Origin: Diplonema papillatum
Lineage: Eukaryota; Euglenozoa; Diplonemea; Diplonemida; Diplonemidae
Length of the DNA stretch: 64,000 bases
Direction: 5' to 3'
Assembly (NCBI GenBank): GCA_030068145.1
Contig: JAPJBO010000165.1
Coordinates: 186,001 to 250,000 of the forward strand
How positions within the stretch are numbered: the stretch's first letter is position 1; each line of letters begins with the position of its first letter. The notes beneath the pieces were generated by a model. It ran no database searches. It was not told the DNA's origin and saw nothing but the letters and a program-made list of their open reading frames with translations. Made by a program: the position numbers and the translations under genes. Of this stretch, positions 22,690 to 32,193 are shown one piece after another.

Positions 22690-22770
22690 GCCTGACAAAC
22701 CAGACACGCGCCGCTGTCCTGTCTGCAGACACTCAGGTTCCGCGCTGATGATGCGCCTCGGTTCCAATTC
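22690..22770 (+). repeat. Dispersed repeat family R6
   Basis: Core CTGTCCTGTCTGCAGACACT then CAGGTTCCGCGCTGATGATG. Other copies: 13915-14075, 23850-23990, 24245-24400. Related 3' parts (GGCTTAAAGGACCG with TGTTGAGCACATA) are at 35700-35825 and 41608-41680. Confidence 0.65.
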
Positions 22771-22960
22771 TCTGAGGCTGGACCTCGCCGTGTAGTGTGC
22801 AGTTCAGTGCTTGGTCGGAATCAATCGCCGGTTGCAACCCAATGCAACCGGCTCTTCAACAGCAGCCGCCCAGTACCAATTTTGTGCGAGCGAAGGCGAA
22901 CCGCCCAATCCCACCTTTGACAGACGCAGCCGGAAAGAAAAAAAAGGAACCAGCGCAGGA

Positions 22961-24974
22961 ATGAGTCTCTCCGAAGACCAGATCCGGGAGGCGTTTGACC
23001 TGTTCGATGCCGATGGCAGCGGGGAGGTAGACCGCACAGAGCTGCGGCTCGTGATGCAGGCGCTGGGACACAAGCTCACTGAGGAGCAGCTGGACGAGAT
23101 GATTGGCAGCATCGACGATGACGCTGACCAGAAGGTGAACTTCCGCGAGTTCGAGCGGATGATGGTGAAGCGGAACGTCGAGAAGGACTCCCGCGCCGAG
23201 ATAGAGCGTGCTTTCAAACTCTTCGATTTGAATCACAACAGCCTCGTGTCTGTCGACAATTTTGGTACGCCCGAGGGTGGTTTCTGTTTTTTCTTTTTTT
23301 TTTGTCGTATAAGATCGCAGATCTTAGAAGATTAATATATCCGACGAATACCTAACACTCGTTACAAGGTTAAATAACCCCGTCGCTATCCCGAAAACAT
23401 CGTAACTTCACCCCTCGCTTGCCCACCCACCCTTGCCCCCTTCTTTCTGAAGCAGTGTCCTGAGGCGTCACGACGATTGTGACAAACACACCAAATCACT
23501 GCCTGACCTTTCTACTTTCGATTTATGCATCATCCGCGACGGTGAAGACGAAGCAGCAGACGGAGCCAGTATACGCAGTAGGAGGAGGATGTATTATTTT
23601 GCTTTAGAGAACTGATGGCATGGTGTAGAAAACTTAACTTCCGAAGTACTTCCCAAGTACACCCCAAATAGAGTAAAATGCCGATTTCTGGCGATTTCTT
23701 TTTGCATCTAGTACTTCCCGTGAACTTCCCGAGTACTTCCCGAGTACACCCCGTGTACACCCAAGTAAAGCTACCGGATCACACCTTGATACGTCAAACA
23801 AGAGAGGGAATGAGGGCACGACGCTGGGACCCCTGTAACCACCGCCTGGCAACCAGACTCACTCGGCTGTCCTGTCTGCAGACACTCAGCGGTCCGGTGT
23901 ACACTGCAATAAATCCCGAAGCACGGGAGCAGTGTTGAGAACGTACCATTCGAAATACGTTCTGCAATCCCCCGTTCGAGAAGACAATGTTGTCTCCGCT
24001 CGCACGCCTTTCTCCTTTGATACTTCAACCACACGTGGTGCTGCATACGGCGACTCCTCGACTCGTTACTTCGAAGTTTGCCACCGTAAAAGAAGACAAG
24101 TCGCCGCGTTCTAGTGAGTCGCAGTCACACGTAAGGCAAGAGCCCCTGAGCCTTTTAACTGATCGCTCAGACAGATGGTTACCCGAGACGGATTGCCTGT
24201 GCTATCGTAGCATGGGCGGTCCTAGCTGTCGGCGAATAGCCGCCTGACAAACCAGACTCACGTCACTGTCCTGTCTGCAGAGACACATGTTCCGTGGGGA
24301 TGAAAGTCTGCCCATTGTGTCCGACAGGACACGGTGTGGTGTTGAACACAAACTGTTTCAATTATACCCTCCCCTTTGACATCGTCCGAGCAAAAAATAA
24401 TTGACCAGGCTGAAAGTTGTGCTGCTGAGGGAGCCGCGGAAACCTGTCGTACACAAAAGCAGGACCAACCCCCGCAATACTCGTGTGCAATCCAGTGTCT
24501 CACCCGCAAGTGTAGTGTGCAGCCGGCGCAGCCGCAAAAACATCCAGCGTGAGCTCCAGTGGCAATCCAGTGTTTCACCCGCAAGTGTAGTGTGCAGCCG
24601 GCGCAGCCGCAAAACATCCAGCGTGAGCTCCAGTGGCAATCCAGTGTCTCACCCGCAAGTGTAGTGTGCAGCCGGCGCAGCCGCAAAAACATCCAGCGTG
24701 AGCTCCAGTGGCAATCCAGTGACACACACGCCAACCCGCAGTCACCATCGCGACTGATCTTGGGGAGGACCCTGATGTCGCTCGCGAGAAGTTGACGACG
24801 TACGTTGCGGCAGCCAGTGGCGGACAGGACTCGATCAACCTCGAACAGTGGATCGAAGTCATGGAGACAGTAAAGCCGAGGTATGCCACTTTCCCTTCTT
24901 AGCGAGAACCGAAAAGTCGAAACCTCCTCAGACGCAGACGGCGGCTCATTCTCAGGTTTCCAGTGGGAACGTGA
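22961..24974 (+). CDS. Centrin/calmodulin-like EF-hand protein, 2-3 exons
   Basis: Exon 1 is 22961-23264 and exon 2 is 24742-24880, joined in phase 1 (donor GTACGC, acceptor ACCCGCAG). Either exon 2 runs to a stop at 24900-24902, or it splices at GTATGC to a short exon 24956-24974. Both give about 153-154 aa, close to the usual 150-170 for centrin and calmodulin. EF1 loop D16-E27 is canonical and EF2 loop D52-E63 is nearly so (D52, D54, D56, N60, E63). The EF3 loop D89-N100 and the EF4 region in exon 2 (GGQDSINLEQ) have lost most Ca-binding residues. LTEEQLDEMIGSID and the KDSRAEIERAFKLFD linker resemble centrins, Ca sensors of basal bodies and centrosomes. The ATG at 22961 follows CGCAGGA, a possible trans-splice acceptor. 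The 1.5-kb intron holds a triplicated 80-bp repeat. Confidence 0.8.
24480..24722 (+). repeat. Triplicated ~80-bp repeat upstream of centrin-like exon 2
   Basis: Three near-identical units (starting about 24489, 24568 and 24645) containing CACCCGCAAGTGTAGTGTG and CATCCAGCGTGAGCTCCAG. The real acceptor at 24741 is preceded by CCAGTGACACACACGCC, which resembles the unit start, so the array looks like a local amplification of sequence next to the splice site. Confidence 0.8.
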
Positions 24975-26720
24975 AGCGACTGGGCGCAGAGGTGATCCTT
25001 GTTTCCTTATCAGCAGCACAGTTGTGCTGAAGGGAACACATGTCGACGAGTCTTCACAACTCTTTCTACGCAGTAGTTAATAATTCACAATAACCAGCTG
25101 CATACCAAATGTGTCACGTGATGATTCGGCAATCGCAGCAACAACCGCTTATTACAGTGCATGCTGATCCATGTAGTCCATGTACTTAAAAGTTCCCAGT
25201 GCATAACGGCTTATCACGTGGAAGGCCCTGAGCTTCAGTCCAAGCAACCTAAAACTTTACTTAGGTTTCAATCAGGAGAACGCTCATAGGCAACCGACTG
25301 AAACACAAAAGAACATGGCTAGCCAGTACTATGAAAATGTCCACCAAAGAACAACCCACACCCACATAGCCCTCACTTGCTCTAAAATAGCCCACTGCAA
25401 CAAATGTCACTCGGAGACCGTAAAATCCCGGAAGTTCTCAAGCGAGCTTCAACTCCAAAAGAAGGAGTCGTACCTATAACCGCAGGATGACCCAGGCCAG
25501 AGTCTGAAGCCGTCCCGCCCGTCAGTCCGTTTTCGCTTGACGCTTGCCGCTGCCGACGCCGCCGCCGCTGCCGCCGCCCAAATTGGCGTTCTTGTCTCGA
25601 TTTTCCTGCTGTACGACACGGTTGCTACCTCCGCCCCCTCCCTTGTTCCCCTACAATTTCGGGGCGAACCGCCACCAACGGCTTACACTGTCGACGTGCG
25701 AAGAGAGCGCCATGTAGCACGTGGGGGAAAGGGAGTGACGCGCATTTCAACACGCGAACGCATCCCCCATTCCACGAACGGCCTTCTTTTTCTTTTGTTT
25801 ATCTTGGGTACACTGTTGACCGCACCTTAATTGAGTCGCGGTCGCCGATCCCCCAACCGCCAGCATCGTGTACTTGATGCGACGCGGAACAAGTGCTGAC
25901 AGCACCGCCCGGCGAACAGAGGGCCACAAAAGTGGCAAATCGACCGGTCGGGGAGGTACTTAGCAGCCAATGGCCTGATGGCTGAGTGCACACCTAAGCA
26001 GGGCTGCATCCTCGTGTTGTAGCCGTGTTGTGCATTGTTCGGAAGCTTCTCTCCACCTCAATGTAGGCCGGGTCGAAAACCCCTGCTTGCTCGCACGGGG
26101 AAAGCTGGATGCCGTGAATGGGATTTTTCCTGGCTCCTCCTGCCATGCTGTGTGTCTCCACTCCCACGCGCGGCACACGTGCATTCGAGCGACCCTGATT
26201 TTGCTCAGCACGCGGCCGCAGGAGCAGGACTTCTTTCTATGCGAAGGGGCTTTCCCGTCTCGTGGCACGGGTAGTGTATCCAGCCGGCAAGGATCTCGTG
26301 GTATCCTCCCGCTAACTTTCCTGCTGCTCCTTTTCTTTGACAGCTGGAAAAAAAAAAAAAAAAAAAAAAACCCAAACCCCACCACCCCCAAACCCTGTTC
26401 CTCGAAAAGTTTACCCGCTTGAATGTACGCTGTTTCTTTTTGTGCTTTTTTTTTTTTTTTTTTTTTTTTTGCGCTTACTTTTTGTTGTGCGACCCGACGC
26501 TGTTGCTGCCGCAAAGTTCTCTTTTTTCCTTTCCCCCACACGGCTTATCCGGACCGGCTGCGTTGCTGCCAACAAGATACAAAACGACGAACCATATGTG
26601 AGCGCCTTTTTACTTACCTGGTAATCTCGACCAGCTGGGGAGGCCTCGAGCTGCACTCAACGCGTAGCACAGAATGCCAAGACCCACATGCAGCACGCAA
26701 CATCAATGCAGCGCTGCACG
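24975..26720. other. Gene-free stretch with R2 copy and homopolymers
   Basis: Contains an R2 fragment (25400-25466), a (GCC)n run near 25550-25580, an A run at about 26345-26369 and a T run at about 26445-26470. No coding signal stands out. Confidence 0.45.
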
Positions 26721-26724
26721 CGGA

Positions 26725-27160
26725 CGAGCTGCTGCTGCGGGCGAGGCTCACACAACGTGCACGCGCACAAAGCGCCGAGACCCACATATCAGCACGCAAT
26801 GCTCAACGCATGACCCACGGCACAACCCACCGAATCTCATGAACTTAGGATAGAGGGGGGCCAATATCCCTCCCCGCAAAATGGCGTCACCCGCACAGCA
26901 GCAGCTGGAAGTTTTTGCGAAAGAAGTAGAGCACCGCGTGGCCCGGCTGAAGGAAGAGCTTGACCAACCTGCACCCGAGGGTGGGGACGGGGGGGACGGC
27001 GCGCCGGCAACGAGCCGCATCCGGTGCGAGTGCCGGGCGCTGGCGCGGACGAGCTGCTGCGGGCGAGGCTGGACCAGGTGTCGGCGGGTAGAGCTCCAGC
27101 TGCCGCCCGAGACGGACTGGGACGTCGCGGTGCTGGACGACGAGCGGGCCGAGCGGCGAC
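26725..27160 (+). pseudogene. Partial upstream duplicate of the 27323 gene
   Basis: The segment 26761-27160 repeats 27197-27640 with a period of about 442 bp and includes 5' flank and ATG (26881). It lacks about 35 bp between two copies of GGGCGCTG, which changes the frame, and it breaks off after the equivalent of VLDDERAE. A still smaller piece of the same exon (GACGAGCTGCTGC) lies at 26725. Confidence 0.75.
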
Positions 27161-27322
27161 CGAAACACAGCATACAGCACGCAGCACACAACGTGCACGC
27201 GCACAAAGCGCCGAGACACACATATCAGCACGCAACGCTCAATGCATGGCCCACGGCACAACCCACCGGAAACTCAACTCATGAACTTAGGATAGAGGGG
27301 GGCCAATATCCCTCCCCGCAAA

Positions 27323-27754
27323 ATGGCGTCACCCGCACAGCAGCAGCTGGAAGTTTTTGCGAAAGAAGTAGAGCACCGCGTGGCCCGGCTGAAGGAAGAG
27401 CTTGACCAACCTGCGCCCGAGGGTGGGGACGGAGGGGGCGGCGCGCCGGCAACGAGCCGCATCCGGTGCGAGTGCCGGGCGCTGCTGACCGCGATCGGCG
27501 ACGTGCAGGCGGGCGCTGGCGCGGACGAGCTGCTGCGGGCGCGGCTGGACCAGGTGTCGGAGGGGCTGTCGCGGGTGGAGCTCCAGCTGCCGCCCGAGAC
27601 GGACTGGGACGTCGCGGTGCTCGACGACGAGCGGGCCGAGCTGCGCCGGCGCGAGGCGCACGCCGCCGGGAAGGTCACCGGCAAGACCCGGCGGGCGGCG
27701 CGCGAGAGCCTCGGAGTCGGGCGGAAAAAAATAGTGTGGCGCTTTCCTTTGTAA
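27323..27754 (+). CDS. Small unrecognised helical/coiled-coil protein
   Basis: An open frame of 143 codons starts MASPAQQQLEVFAKEVEHRV. Heptad-like spacing of V/L in residues 9-30 and again around LLRARLDQVSEGLSRVELQL suggests alpha-helical coiled coils separated by a Gly-rich linker (GGDGGGG). The G+C-rich codon use matches the other host exons here. I recognise no family. The last part (VTGKTRRAARES onward) is the segment amplified in tandem to 28580, each time preceded by an acceptor-like GCTGCCAG, so the true 3' end and splicing are unclear. The frame may extend by splicing beyond RRAARES. Confidence 0.5.
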   Translation: MASPAQQQLEVFAKEVEHRVARLKEELDQPAPEGGDGGGGAPATSRIRCECRALLTAIGDVQAGAGADELLRARLDQVSEGLSRVELQLPPETDWDVAVLDDERAELRRREAHAAGKVTGKTRRAARESLGVGRKKIVWRFPL

Positions 27755-28582
27755 CTGAAGATTTTGCTGGTGAAAATGCCTTGCGATCGTAACTGAAGAC
27801 TTTCCTGGTGAAATCGTTAGGAGCACAATCGCGATTGTAACTGAAGATTTTCCTGGTGAAAATGCCTTGCGATTGTAACTGAAGAATTTTTCTGGTAAAA
27901 TGCCTTGTGCGATTGTAACTGAAGAGCTGCCAGGTCACCGGCAAGACCCGGCGGGCGGCGCGCGAGAGCCTCGGAGTCGGGCGGAAAAAAATAGTGTGGC
28001 GCTTTCCTTTGTAACTGAAGATTTTGCTGGTGAAAATGCCATGCGATTGTAACTGAAGATTTTCCTGGTGAAATCGTTAGGAGCACAATCGCGATTGTAA
28101 CTGAAGATTTTCCTGGTGAAAATGTTAAGAGCTACAATCGCGATTGTAACTGAAGATTTTCCTGGTGAAAATGCCTTGCGATTGTAACTGAAGAATTTTT
28201 CTGGTAAAATGCCTTGTGTGATTGTAACTGAAGAGCTGCCAGGTCACCGGCAAGACCCGGCGGGCGGCGCGCGAGAGCCTCGGAGTCGGGCGGAAAAAAA
28301 TAGTGTGGCGCTTTCCTTTGTAACTGAAGATTTTGCTGGTGAAAATGCCTTGCGATTGTAACTGAAGATTTTCCTGGTGAAATCGTTAGGAGCACAATCG
28401 CGATTGTAACTGAAGATTTTCCTGGTGAAAATGCCTTGCGATTGCAACTGAAGAATTTTTCTGGTAAAATGCCTTGTGCGATTGTAACTGAAGAGCTGCC
28501 AGGTCACCGGCAAGACCCGGCGGGCGGCGCGCGAGAGCCTCGGAGTCGGGCGGAAAAAAATAGTGTGGCGCTTTCCTTTGTT
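27671..28582 (+). repeat. Tandem array of an exon 3' fragment with nested 30-bp repeats
   Basis: The block GGTCACCGGCAAGACCCGG to the GGAAAAAAATAGTGTGGCGC run occurs at about 27671, 27932, 28241 and 28500. Between copies lie 4-7 copies of a roughly 30-bp unit containing TGTAACTGAAGATTTTCCTG. Three of the exon fragments directly follow an AG (GAGCTGCCAG). Confidence 0.85.
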
Positions 28583-28583
28583 T

Positions 28584-29265
28584 GTGCGCACCCAGTGTGC
28601 GCGCGATCAGCCGGCTTGCCGGCTGATTCAAGTTCGAGCCCTTTTTTTTCTTGAAAGTATGCCAATACTGCAGGGAATAGTTGACTAGACCTCTTGAGTT
28701 TGTGCTGACCACGAATAGGGGAGTCGGGAGAACCTACAAAGCCAAAAGCAGGACCGACCCCCCCGTTCGTGAGAAAAAGCGAAGAATAAAGGTTGTCAAG
28801 AGCTGCAACTCAACTATTCTTACCAGCAGACTCGCGCAAAATCAGCCGATTTTCAACAGAGTAAGCTTTGGCTGTGCCGCCCATGGAGCGGAATCAGCTT
28901 GACACACAAACCGGGCAAGATGCGAATCAAGATGTTGTCGCAAAACCCCGTCAAATCGGCAGACCTTCCAATCAGCCGGTCAGTTTTCAAGAATTTCTTT
29001 TGTATAAACACCTGCTTTGTAGGAAATACTTGAGGAGGCTGCCAGCTGCAAAAGACCAAAGAAGGTAATGTGCTGTAGCCCACACGAAACACAGGTGAAT
29101 CTGGGTTCAGTGGCGGGTGTAAAGCCTTCAACAAAAAAGACCCACTTTGTAGTTGTATTGATCCCCCCCCTCTAGCCTCCTTCGAAGTGAGCACACGGCA
29201 GCCCCTCGAGTATTTTCCGGCTGAAATCAGCCGCTAATTTCCTTAGCGCGAACACTGGTGCGCAC
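28584..29265. mobile_element. Inverted-repeat DNA element carrying an R1 copy
   Basis: The left end GTGCGCACCCAGTGTGCGCG and the right end (reverse complement GTGCGCACCAGTGTTCGCGC) form imperfect terminal inverted repeats of about 20 bp. Just inside the left end is the hairpin ATCAGCCGGC-TT-GCCGGCTGAT. An R1 copy occupies 28995-29216, so R1 is either the core of this element or nested in it. A related left end is seen at 36728-36790. No target-site duplication was evident. Confidence 0.55.
28995..29216 (+). repeat. Dispersed repeat family R1, copy
   Basis: Starts TTTTGTATAAACACCTGCTT and ends CCCCTCGAGTATTTT. Full length. Confidence 0.85.
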
Positions 29266-29320
29266 GAGCGGAACTCACCTGCTTTGGTAAGTTTCGTGTA
29301 GAACGCTGCCAACTACAAAT

Positions 29321-29461
29321 TCTTTTGTATAAGCACCTGCTTTGTAGGAAATGCTTGAGGAGACTGCCAGTTGCGATAGATCAAAGGAGGTAAATATGCT
29401 GTTGCCCACACGAAACACAGGTAAATCTGGGTTTAGTGGCGGGCGTAAGCGTTCAACAAAC
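29321..29461 (+). repeat. Dispersed repeat family R1, truncated copy
   Basis: Begins like the full copies and matches to GCGTTCAACAAA, then switches to unrelated sequence. It is followed at 29494-29644 by a repeat related to 36880-37105. Confidence 0.8.
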
Positions 29462-29493
29462 GCGCCAGCTTGCTCGACCAAAGCTGCTAGACG

Positions 29494-29644
29494 CAGAACT
29501 ACCGAATCCCTTGTCGAACGGACGTGAGGTCATGCAGGTCCATCCCTACGCGACAAATCCCTCCTGAGTGAGAAAACAACGCACAGTGGGGTAAGCGAAG
29601 AACGAACCAGTCACATTGTGTTTGTATTGTATTTGCCCCTCTAT
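29494..29644 (+). repeat. R1-related subfamily (R1b)
   Basis: Shares GAACGGACGTGAGGTCATGC and the TGTTTGTATTGTATTTGCCCC tail with 36880-37060. The tail is also similar to the R1 3' region, so R1 and R1b appear to be diverged relatives. Confidence 0.65.
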
Positions 29645-29699
29645 GGGATGATTCCGGGGGTCTGAATTTCACAAATATTCACAAGGGATTCTGTGAATT

Positions 29700-31820
29700 C
29701 TTGCACTGGCGGTGATCCTGTCCGGGGGAGTGTTTCTCGCAGCGCGGTATGCGCGTGCGAACGGAGGGGCGGCCGGGTCGGACGGGTCGCCGAGCTCCTC
29801 GGCGTCCGTGTCGTCGACCGCCTCTGATACGACAGGCAGCTTTGACGAGCACGCCTCCGAGTCCTCCTCTTCGGAACCTCAGCGTCCGCCGCTGGACCGC
29901 GGCTGCAGGGACTGCGACCGGGGCGTCCAGGACACAGCGGATCACCTGTGGTGGGAGTGCCCCGCCTACGACGAGATCCGCGGCCGTCCTTGCTTCGCCG
30001 AACTCCTGCGGGCGGACCGGGCGAGGTGGCCGCCTTGCACGCGTGTGCATGGGGTTATTGTCGAAGGAATGCGGGTGGAGGTCGCGGCCCTTCACCGCCT
30101 CATGGCGGCGGTGTACACTGCACGCGTGGAGGCGGAGCGACGCCGCCTCTCCGCGGTGCAACCGATGCACCCCTGGCACGCAGCTGCGCCGCTGCCGGCG
30201 GTGCAACACGTGTTCAACTTCGACCGCCTTCCGGATGAGCCGCCGAGATGGCCGTACGGCGGCCGTGCGATGCGGGCGCTCAAGGGCTGGCTGTCGGCAC
30301 TGAGGTGGACGAACGCAGGCGAGGTGTCGTGCGTTGAGCTGGCAGTGGACTTCGAGGTCCACACCGGGGTCGACGTCCCTGCCCCCCCGGGAATACGAAG
30401 GCTCGCCGCCAACCAGAGGGGGAAGACCCTCTGGACGATGCTGTCGACATTGTGCCGCCTGTGCCGAGACCTGCAGCTGCCGTCGCCGTTGCCTGCCGAG
30501 CGGAAGGTCCGGGTGGGCTCGATGAGGACCCTGGGGGCGCCGATGCTGTGGGGGGGATTGACACCTCGCCCACGCTTCGCCGGGGGCGAGGAGACGCACG
30601 GGGTGCTGGAGGCGAGCTTTCCGCGGGCAGCTGCCGGGGACGGGAAGAACTGGGGCGGGGACGTGTTCCCGCAGTACGACGCGGCGCGGCGGGCACAGCG
30701 TTCGCTGCGCTGGGACGTGCCCACCCCTCTGCCGCAACGCCCGCGCCTTCCCGTGCTTGTACCGGCTGCGCAGGCGGACCCTCTGCTCCGCACGCAGTCG
30801 GTCTGCGATGCCTGCGCAAAGCAGAAGTGCGCGGTGTGCACTGGCATGCGAAGAAACTACAGCCTTGTAGTTGACCAGTGCTGCCAGGTGCACCACCGCC
30901 CGGACGACGGCCTGCGCATTCAATGCTGCCGGGCGCATCGGCTGACGCGATGCGGGACCTGCCCGAACGCCGACGCGTGCTGCGGACGGGGGCATCACAG
31001 GGGTGGTGCTGGCCGCGACAGCAGCAGTGGCGACGGGGGTGGCGGTGGTCATGGCGGCCGCGGCCGTGGCCGCGGCCGCGGCGGCCGGGGCGGCGGAGAC
31101 GACAGTGGCGGAGACGGTGGCGGCGGCCGCGGCACTGGTCGCGGCCGCGCACGCGGCGGCGCACGCGGTGGCGGTCGCGGCGGCGGCGGCGGTGGCGGTC
31201 GCGGCGAGAGCGACGGCCTCACAGGCCGGAAGCGGCGCGCGCCGTCCCCACCGGGGACACCTACCAGCCGTGGCCGGAGAAGGCGGACGACGAAATCGCC
31301 CCCGAAGCGCGCCCCCCCGCCAGCAGGCAGGAAGCGACCCGCGCCTTGCACCCCCACGACCTCTCCCGCAGCCGCGCTGCGCGCACGACGACGACGCGCC
31401 GATCTCGGCGACGACGGCACTGGCCTCGCCGGCCCGAACACACCGCGCCCACCCGGCCCCGCCCGGCCCTCTTCGATGGCAGGCCCTGACTCGGGCTCTT
31501 TTTCTGATTCTGGTTCCGACCCTCCACGGGTCACACAACGATCGCGCCCTCCCGCCGGCTCTTCCCGGCTACTCACGTCCTCCGCATCGCGGCGTGCCTA
31601 TCGGCGCAAACGAGAAAGCGAAGACTCCGATTCCTTTTCGGATTATGAGATCGTGAGCAACTGCCAACAACAGTTGCAACCGACTAGAGTTGCGCCGCGC
31701 CGAAAGCGCGGAAAAAGTGACCCTTCTGGAGTCACGTAGCGAAAAGCTGGCATAGTGTGGTACTCATTTGCTTGCAAATGACTCCCCACTAACGCAACAA
31801 GACGACGAATTCTTGTGAAT
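29700..31820 (+). mobile_element. Non-LTR retrotransposon (LINE) 3' end, 5'-truncated
   Basis: The open frame 29712-31739 (675 codons) begins inside an ORF. It has the C-terminal zinc knuckle found after the RT domain of many LINEs: C65, C68, H78, C83 (C-x2-C-x9-H-x4-C), with HLWWECP. A second Cys/His-rich region lies at residues 363-430, followed by a Gly/Arg-rich run (about 430-510). No RT or endonuclease is present, so it is probably a typical 5'-truncated copy. The 3' UTR from 31680 (CGCCGCGCCGAAAGCGCGG palindrome, GCAAATGACTCCCCACTAAC) ends in degenerate TTTTGTGAA repeats. The same tail recurs at 33745-33935. The frame is still open throughout, suggesting a fairly young insertion. Confidence 0.7.
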
Positions 31821-32160
31821 TCTTGTGTTTTTTTGCGAATCTTCGTGAGTTCTTGAAAACTTTTGTGAATTTTTGTGTATTTTTATGAAGTTTTGTGTTG
31901 TTGTGTGTGAACATTTGCATGCAAATGACTCCCCACTAACGCAACAAGACGACGAATTTTTGTGAATTGACGTGAATTTTCTGAAACTTTTGGATTTTTC
32001 GGGAATTTTTGCTTGGGCCCATAACCGTGGGGTAGTCGATTTGCGCCGGGTTTTTCCATCTGTAGGCCACCTAATGGTCGGTATTCGGGAATTTTGGGCA
32101 CAAATCGATGCGTCGCCCACAGATCTTTCCGAAGAGCTGCTCAGATAAAAAATTTGACCC
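31821..32160 (+). repeat. TTTTGTGAA-rich tail with a second copy of the LINE 3' motif
   Basis: Degenerate repeats of TTTTTGTGAATT. At 31915-31960 GCATGCAAATGACTCCCCAC and ACGCAACAAGACGACGAA recur, duplicating 31775-31820. This looks like nested or repeated priming at the LINE tail. Confidence 0.65.
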
Positions 32161-32193
32161 CCCCCCCAGAAATGGAGGTCAGTGGGGTAGTCG

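Noticed and set aside
28605-28660. Pol III terminator or small RNA at a hairpin followed by a T run
   Set aside because: The hairpin belongs to the end of an inverted-repeat element, and no promoter boxes are seen.
29679-31538. 619-codon minus-strand frame
   Set aside because: Antisense shadow of the LINE ORF in GC-rich DNA.
31003-31656. Alanine-rich and arginine-rich frames overlapping the LINE ORF
   Set aside because: Alternative readings of the GGC-rich Gly/Arg segment of the LINE frame.
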